From positions 2,480,001-2,544,000 of the forward strand of contig NZ_FMHW01000002.1 in assembly GCF_900090325.1 (NCBI RefSeq): a stretch of DNA of 64,000 bases, written 5' to 3'. The DNA comes from Micromonospora pallida (lineage in GTDB: Bacteria; Actinomycetota; Actinomycetes; Mycobacteriales; Micromonosporaceae). A model generated the notes under the pieces. That model saw only the letters and a list, made by a program, of their open reading frames with translations. It ran no database searches and had not been told where the DNA came from. Shown one piece after another: positions 41,501-50,500 of the stretch (its first letter is position 1; each line of letters starts with the position of its first letter). The position numbers and the translations under genes are program-made.

Positions 41501-44500
41501 CCCGGCCACCAGGTCGGGTCTGATCCCCCAGCTCTCCACCAGCCGGTACAGGGCAACCTCGACGGCGAACAGGCCGGCCTGGGTGAAGACGGTCTGGTCG
41601 AGCAGCGCGGCCTCGGCGCCGCCCTCGGCGGCGAACAGCACGTCCTTCAGCGGCCGGGGCAGGTGGGCGTCGAGGTGCTGGCATGCCTCGTCGAGGGCCT
41701 CGGCGAAGGCGGGGAACGCGTGGTACAGCTCGCGACCCATCCCGGCGTGCTGTGCCCCCTGGCCGGAGAAGAGCACGGCGAGGGTGCCGCCGGGCTCGGC
41801 GACGTCCCGGGTGAGGGCGGAGTGGCCCTGCCCGACGGCGAGCGCCCGCAGCCCGGCCAGGTACGTCTCCCGGTCGGCGGCCAACAGCACCGCCCGGTGC
41901 CGCAGGTGGGACCGGCCGGTGGCCAGCGCCAAGGCGACGGCGGGGTCGTCGACGGATCCGGTCACCGCCCAGTCGGCCAGCCGCGCGGCCTGGGCGCGCA
42001 GCCCGTCCTCGTCGTTGCCGGAGACCATCCAGGGCAGCAGCGGCGGCGCCGGCGGCTGTCCGGTGTCGGGTTCCGGCTCCTCGTCGGCGTCGGGCTCGGG
42101 GGCCTGTTCGAGGATGACGTGGGCGTTGGTGCCGCTCACCCCGAACGCCGACACGGCGGCGCGGCGCGGCCGGTCCGTCTCGGGCCACGGGGTGGGCTCG
42201 GCGAGCAGCGCGACGGCTCCCTCGGACCAGTCGACGTGCGGGGTCGGCTCGTCGAGGTGCAGGGTGGGCGGGAGCAGGTCGTGCTGGAGGGCCATCACCA
42301 TCTTGATGACGCCGGAGACTCCGGCCGCCGCCTGGGTGTGGCCGAGGTTGGACTTGACCGAGCCGAGCAGCAGGGGCCGGTCGGCGGGCCGGTCCTGCCC
42401 GTACGTGGCGACCAGGGCCTGCGCCTCGATCGGGTCGCCGAGCCGGGTGCCGGTGCCGTGGCCGTCGACGGCGTCGACGTCGGCGGGGGTGAGCCGGGCG
42501 TTGGCCAGGGCCTGCCGGATGACCCGCTGCTGGGCGGGGCCGTTGGGGGCGGTGAGCCCGTTGGACGCGCCGTCCTGGTTGGTGGCGGAGCCGCGGACCA
42601 CGGCGAGGATCCGCCGGCCGTCCCGCTGCGCGTCGGAGAGCCGCTGGAGGAGCAGCAGGCCGGCGCCCTCGCCCCAGCCAGTGCCGTCAGCGGCTCCGGC
42701 GAACGACTTGCACCGCCCGTCGGAGGCGAGACCGCGCTGCCGGGCGAACTCCAGGAACGGGCCGGGGGTGGCCATCACGGTCACCCCACCGGCGACCGCC
42801 ATCTCGCACTCGCCGGCCCGCAGCGACTGCACGGCCAGGTGCAGGGCGACCAGCGACGACGAACAGGCGGTGTCGACGCTGACCGCCGGCCCCTGCAGGC
42901 CGAAGGTGTAGGAGAGCCGGCCGGAGAGCACCGCCGCCACGTTGCCGGTGGACTGGTAGCCCTCGGTCTCGGCCTTCGCGGCCATCAGCAGGGTCGCGTA
43001 GTCCTGGCCGTTGGTGCCGACGAAGACGCCGGTGCTGCTGTCCCGCATGTCGGCGGGGGCGATGCCGGCCCGCTCGAACAACTCCCACCCGGTCTCCAGC
43101 AGCAGCCGCTGCTGCGGGTCCATCACCAACGCCTCGCGGGGGGAGATGCCGAACAGGCCGGCGTCGAACCCGCCGACGTCGGAGACGAAACCGCCCTCCC
43201 GCACGTACGAGGTGCCGGGGGTGTCGGGGTCGGGGTCGTAGATGGCGTCCAGGTCCCAGCCCCGGTCGGCCGGGAACCCGGCGATCGCGTCGCGGCCCTC
43301 GGCGACCAGCCGCCACAGGTCCTCGGGGCTGGCCACCCCGCCCGGGTAACGGCAGCTCATCGCGACGATGGCGATGGGTTCGCCGAGGGCGGCGACGGCC
43401 TGCGTGGGGGCGTCGACCTGCTCGGTGACGCCGAGGATGCGGTCGGCGAGCCAGCCGGCGAGCAGCGCCGGTGTGGGCTGGTCGAAGACCAGGGTGGCGG
43501 GCAGCCGCAGTCCGACGGCCTCACCGAGCCGATTGCGCAGTTCCACGGCGCTGAGCGAATCGAAGCCGATCTCCCGGAACGGTCGGTCGGCGCCGATGGC
43601 CGTGGCTGAGTCGTGTCTGAGCACGGCCGCTGCCTGCACCCGGACCAGTTCCAGCAAGGTGCGACGGCGTTCCGGCTCGGCGAGGCTGGCGAGCCGGCCG
43701 CGCAGCGGAGACGCCTGGACCGGCGTCTCGTCGTCCCGGGCCCGGGCGGCGTCGGTGATCCGGGCGACCTCGGGAATGTCCTCGATCAACGGCCGGGGGC
43801 GGGTCATCGCGAAGGTCTGGTGGAACCGGTCCCAGGCGATGTCGGCGACGGTGAGGGTGGTCTCGTCGTGGGCGAGTGCGTGAGCCAGCACGGAAACTGC
43901 CAGGTCGGGGCGCATCGGGCGGACGCCGGAGCGGAACATCTGGTCGGCAGCGCCCTCGGTCTCCAGCAGGCCGGCACCGTCCCATGCGCCCCAGGCCACC
44001 GCCGTGGCGGCCAGGCCCCGGCGGCGCCGGTCCTCGGCGAGGGCGTCGACGAAGGCGTTCCCGGCGGCGTAACTGCCCTGGAGGCCGCCGCCCCAGACAC
44101 CCGCGCCCGAGGAGAAGAGCACGAACGCGCCCACGTCGCCGAGGAACGCGTCGAGGTTGACCGCGCCGGCGACCTTGGCGTGCAGGCCGTCGGCGAGCGT
44201 GGCGAGGTCGGTGTCGGCGAGCAGGCCGGCGGGGGCCACCCCGGCGGCGTGGAACACCGCGTCGATGCGGACCCCGTCGTCGGCGAGCCGGTCGATGAGG
44301 GCACGCAGCGAGACCGGGTCGGCCACGTCGCAGGCGGCGATGGTGACGGTCGCGCCGAGCGCGGTCACTTCGGCCTCCAGTTCGGCGGCGCCGGCCGCCG
44401 CAGGGCCCTGCCTGCTGGTCAGCACCAGGTGGGACGCGCCGTCGCGGGCCAGCCAGCGGGCCACGTGCGCGCCGATCGCGCCGAGGCCGCCGGTGATCAG

Positions 44501-47500
44501 GGCGGTGCCCGAGGGCCGCCAGCCGGCGGCCTCGCGGGCGGCTTCCGCACCGGCGCGCACGAGCCGGCGGACGAACAGGCCGGAGGCGCGCACGGCGACC
44601 TGGTCCTCATGTCCGACTCCGGCGAGCACGGCGGCCAGCCGGCCGCGCGAGCGCCAGTCCAGTGGGGACGGCAGGTCGATCAGCCCGCCCCAGCGGTCGG
44701 CGTGCTCGAGGGCGGCAACCCGGCCCAGGCCCCAGACCAGGGCCTGCCGGGGATGGTCGAGCGGGTCGGCGCGGCCGGCGGAGACGGCGCCGCTGGTGAC
44801 GCACCAGAGCGGGGCGGTGATCCCGACGTCGCCGAGAGCCTGCACCAGGGCAAGGGTGCCGGCGAGGCCCACGGGGACGACCGGCCGGTCGGGATGGTCG
44901 GTCTCGTCGAGTGCGAGCAGGGACAGCACGCCGGTGACGGCGTCGGTGCCGGTCGCGGCGAGTTGCGCGGCGAGCGCCCGACGGTCGGGGTCGGCGACGG
45001 TCAGGGGAAGCACGTCGGCCCCGGCCTCGCCGAGGGCCTCGGCGACCTGCCCGACCAGCGGGTGGTCGGCGTACGCGGTGGGCGCGACGAGCAGCCACGT
45101 GCCGCCGAGCGAGGTCGCCGACACCGCGGGCAGGGGGTTCCACTGAACCCGGTAGCGCCAGCCGTCCACGGTGTTCTCGTCGCGCCGTCGTCGACGCCAC
45201 GAGGAGAGGATGGGGAGCGCATCACCGAGCGCGCGGGTCCCGGCCTCGTCGACGCGCATGGCGGCGGCGAGCGCCGTGGCGTCGGCGCGCTCGACGGCGT
45301 CCCAGAACTGCCGGTCGACCGGGTCCTCGGCGGTCGCCGCCGGGCCGGTCCGCACGGGCGCCTCCGGCCAGTACCGCTGGCGGTGAAAGGCGTAGGTGGG
45401 CAGCGGCGCGGCTGGGCCGGTACGTACCCCGCAGACGGCGTTCCAGTCGACGTCCACCCCACGCACGTGCAGCTCGGCCAGGGCGGTGAACAGCCGCAAC
45501 CAGCTGCCCGCGCCGCGATGCAGCGAGTCGACCACAGCCGCCTCATGCTCGCTGGCGTCGATCGTCTCCCGCATGTCGACGCTGAGCACCGGGTGCGGGC
45601 TGATCTCCAGGAAGACCCGGTGACCGTCGGCGAGCAGGTTGTGGACGGCGTGCTCGAAGTTCACCGTCTCACGCAGGTTGCGGTACCAGTAGCCGGCGTC
45701 GAGAGCGGTGGTGGTCCGCTCGCCGGTGGCGCTGTAGAACGGCACTTCGGCGGGGCGGGCGGTGATCCCGTCGAGGCTGTCCAGCAGCCGCTGGGCGACG
45801 GCCTCGACCCGCGGCGGGTGGGAGGCGTGGTCGACGGCGACGGGAGGGGTCCGCACGCCGTCGGCCGCGCAGAGGGCGACGATCCTGGCACCGTCCGTCA
45901 GGGAGAGCGCGCCGGCCACACAGGCGGCGGCGATCTCGCCCTGCGAGTGCCCGACCACCCCGGCTGGGCGTACGCCGAGCGAACGCCACAGCCGAGCCAG
46001 GGAGACCGTCACCGCCCACAGAGCGGGCTGCACCACGCCCGGGTCGACCAGCGGCGGGGTGTTCTCGACGCCGCGCAGCACGTCGGCCAGCGACCAGTCC
46101 ACCCAGGGCGCGAGGGCGCCCTCGCACTCGGCGACGGACGCGGCGAACACCGGGGAGGTGTCCAACAGCTCCACGACCATCCCGGACCACTGGGAGCCCT
46201 GGCCGGAGAAGACAAAGACGGGGGCGGCGTTGCGGAGAGCCGTGCCGGTCACCACCGTGGCGGCGGAGTCACCGTCGATCAGGGCGGTGAGGCCCTTCAC
46301 CAGATCGGCTCGCTCCGGGCCGAGCACGACGGCCCGGTGCGGGAACGAGGACCGGGTGGTGGCGAGGGCGTACGCCACCACCGCCGGGTCGATCTCCGGG
46401 TGCGCAGCGAGGTGCGCGCGTAGCCGGACGGCCTGCTCCCGCAGCGCGGCAGGGTCGGTGGCGGACAGCACGAGCGGGACGAGCCCGGCATCGTCGACGG
46501 CACCGGGCTGGGACCTGGCTCCGGTCGGGTCGGGCGCCTGCTCCAGGACGACGTGGGCGTTGGTGCCGCTGATGCCGAAGGAGGAGATCGCGGCCCGGCG
46601 GGGCCGGCCGACCGCCGGCCAGGGCGTCGGCTCGGTGGCGAGGGCGACCGCGCCGGCGGTCCAGTCGACGTGCGGGGACGGCTCGTCCACGTGCAGGGTC
46701 GGCGGCACCAGGCCGTGCCGCATCGCCTGCACCATCTTGATCACCCCGGCGACGCCTGCGGCGGCCTGGGTGTGGCCGATGTTCGACTTGACCGAGCCGA
46801 GCAGCAGCGGCCGGTCGGCCGGCCGGTCCTGCCCGTAGGTGGCCAGCAGGGCCTGCGCCTCGATCGGGTCGCCCAGGGTGGTGCCGGTGCCGTGGGCCTC
46901 GACCGCGTCCACGTCCGCCGTGGTCAGCCGCGCGTTGGCCAGTGCCTGGCGGATCACCCGCTGCTGCGACGGCCCGTTCGGGGCGGTCAGGCCGTTCGAC
47001 GCGCCGTCCTGGTTGACGGCCGTGCCGCGCACGACGGCGTAGATCCGCCGGCCGGCCCGCTGGGCGTCGGAGAGGCGCTGCACGAGCAGCATGCCCACAC
47101 CCTCACCCCAGCCCGTACCGTCGGCGCCCCCGGCGAACGCCTTGCATCGGCCATCGGGAGACAGGCCGCGCTGCCGGGAGAACTCGACGAACGTGCCGGG
47201 CGTCGCCATCACGGTCACACCGCCGGCCAGCGCGTAGTCGCACTCCCCCGACCGCAGCGCCTGTGCCGCCAGGTGCAACGCCACCAACGAGGACGAGCAG
47301 GCGGTGTCGACGGTGACGGCCGGGCCTTCAAGGCCGAGGGTGTACGCGATCCGTCCGGACAGGACGCTGCCGGAGGTGCCGGTGCCGATGTAGCCCTCCA
47401 CCTCGGCCGGCAGGTCCATCAGCCGGGAGGCGTAGTCGTGGTACATGACACCGGCGAAGACGCCCGTACGGCTGCCGCGCAGCCGGTGCGGGTCGAGGCC

Positions 47501-50500
47501 GGCGGACTCGAACGCCTCCCACGAGCTCTCCAGCAGCAGCCGCTGCTGCGGGTCCATCGCCAGGGCCTCGCGCGGCGAGATACCGAAGAAGCCCGGGTCG
47601 AACTCGGCGGCGCCGTACAGGAAGCCGCCGTGCCGGGTGTAGGAGGTGCCGCTGTTGTCCGGGTCCGGATCGAACAGGGTGTCAAGGTCCCAGCCCCGGT
47701 CGGCGGGGAACTCCCCGATACCGTCCCCACCGGTGGCCAGCAGCTCCCACAGCTGGTCGGGGTTGTCCGCCCCGCCGGGGAACCGGCAGGCCATGCCGAC
47801 GATCGCGATCGGCTCGTCCCGGCCGGCGGCGCTCGCCACGTCGGCACGCGTGCCCCTGGCGGACCGGCCACCGGCCAGCTCCGCGTACACCTGTCCCGCG
47901 AGGATCTGCGGGGTCGGATAGTCGAAGACCAGCGTCGAGGCCAGCCGCAGCCCGGTGGCGGCGTTGATCCGGTTGCGCAGGTCCACCGCGGTCAGCGAGT
48001 CGAAGCCCAATTCCCGAAACGCCCGGTCTGCGGGTACCGCGTCGGCTCCGCCGTGGCCGAGGACCTGCGCGACGAGGCCGCGCACGAGGACGTCGACCTG
48101 GTCGCGGGCATCCTGCGGTTCCAACCCGGCGACCCGCTCGGCCCAGTTGCCCCTGCCGGCCTGCCGGCGGGCGGTGACCGCGCCGAGCAGCACCCGCAGC
48201 ATCGACGGCACCCGGCCGGCGACGACCTGCGCCCGCATCGCCGACACGTCGATCACGGCCGGTACCAGGGCCGGCCGCGCGGCGGCGAGGGCAGCGTCGA
48301 ACAACTCCAGGGCGGTGGGGGCGCTCATCGGGGTGATGCCGGCCCGGGTGGACCGGGCCCGGTCCGTGTCGCTGACGGTGGCGGCCATGCCGTCGGTGTC
48401 CCACATGCCCCACGCCAGGCTGACCGCCGGCAACCCGGCCTGCCGACGGTACGCCGCAAGGGCGTCGAGCACCATGTTCGCCGCCGAGTACGCGGCCTGC
48501 CCGGGCGAGCCGAGCACCCCGGCGACCGACGAGAAGAGCACGAACAGATCGAGGTCCCGGTCCCGGGTGGCCTCGTGCAGCCACCAGGCGGCGGTCGCCT
48601 TCGGCGCCAACACCCCGGCCAGCCGCTCCGGGCTGGTCGCCGAGACCACCCCGTCGTCGAGCACACCGGCCGTGTGCACCACGCCGGCCAACCGGCCGGA
48701 GACGCCCGCGACCAGCGCGGCGACCCTGTCCCGGTCGGCGACGTCGGCGGCGACGACCTCGACGCGGGCACCCAGGCCGGTCAGCCGCGCGGTGAGCTCG
48801 CCCGCGCCGGGGGCATCGGGGCCCTGCCGGGACACGAGCAGCAGCGACCGCGCACCGTACGCGGTGACCAGGTGCTCAGCCACGAGGGCGCCGAGCGCGC
48901 CGGTGCCGCCGGTGACCAGGACGGTGCCCTCGCCGAGGGCCGGTCCGGTCTCGTCGCCGCCCCGGTCCCCGGCAGCCGGGGCTACGGCGCGGACCAGCCG
49001 CGGGGTCAGCACCCCACTGCCGCGCAGTGCCACCTGCCCGCCGGTGCCGGCGGGGTCGTCCACGACACCTGCCAGTACGGCGAGGGTGGCCGCGTCGGGA
49101 TCCCGGTCCAGGTCGGCCAGGACGAGGCGGTCCGGGTGCTCGGACTGCGCGGAGCGCAGCAGCCCCCACACGGCGGCACCGGCCAGGTCCGTGACGGGGT
49201 CGTCGTCCCGGGTGGCGACCGCGCCCGCCGTGAGGACCAGCAGCCGGGAGTCGGCCAGCGCCTCGGCGGCCAGCCACTCCTGGACCACACCGAGCACGTG
49301 GGCGGTGGCGGCGCGCACCGCCTCGGGCGGATCGACGTCGGACCGACCGACCACCGACAGCACGAGGGCGCGCGGCGGCTCCTGCCCCGCGTCGACGGCG
49401 GCCAGGACCGCCGCCACGTCCGCGAAGGCGGGCAGCTCGGCCGGGCCGGGCCGGGCCGGGCCGGCGAGCAGCACCCAACCGGCCAGGTCCTCGACGGTCA
49501 GGACGTCCTCGGCCTGCCAGGCGACCTCGAACAGGGAGCGGGTCGCGACGCCCGGGGCGGTCAGGCCGGTCATCTCCCGCAGGACGAGGGAGTCCACCGA
49601 CACCACCGGCGCGCCGGCAGCATCGACGGCGACCAGCCGTACCGTGGAGCCGTCGCGGGTCAGCCGCACCCGCAGCGCCGCCGCCCCGGACGCGTACACC
49701 TGCACGCCCTCGAACGCGAACGGCACCCGGGGTCCGCCTTCCTCCCCGGCGATCAGCAGTCCGACCGGGTGCAGGGCAGCGTCCAGCAGCGCCGGGTGCA
49801 CCCCGAACGCGGTCGCGTGTTCCGTCGCCTCCTCGGGCAGGACGACCTCGGCGTACACCTCGCCGTCGCCGGTCCACAGCCCGCGTAGCCCTCGGAACGC
49901 CGGCCCGTACGCGAGACCGCGCCCGGCGAGGGCGTCGTACCATCCGGTCAGATCCACCTCGGTGGCCGCGACGGGCGGCCACACACCGAAGTCGGGCTCG
50001 TCGGCGGCGGGCTCCAGCACACCCTCGGCGTGCCTTACCCAACCGGCGTCGGGGTCGTCCTCGGCCTGGGTGTGCACGGCCACGGTTCGGACGCCCGCGT
50101 CGTCGGCCACACCGACCCGCACCTGCACCCGGACGCCGCCGGCCTCGGGCAGGGTCAGCGGCGCGGCGATGGTCAGCTCCCGTACCCGGGACGCGCCGAC
50201 CTCGTCGCCGGCCCGCACCACCAGCTCGACCAGCGCGGTGCCCGGCAGCACCACGACACCGGAGACGGCGTGGTCGGCCAGCCACGGATGGGTGGCCAGG
50301 GACAGCCGGCCGGTGAGCAGCACCATGTCCTCGCCGGCCACGGAGACAGCCGCGCCGAGCAGCGGATGCCCGGCCGCACCGAGGCCGGCACCGGAGACGT
50401 CGGCGATCCGGCCGGCCGGCTCCAGCCAGTACCGCTCGTGCTGGAACGCGTACGTGGGCAGGTCGACCCGGCGGGCGCCGGAGCCGGCGAGCAGGGCGTC

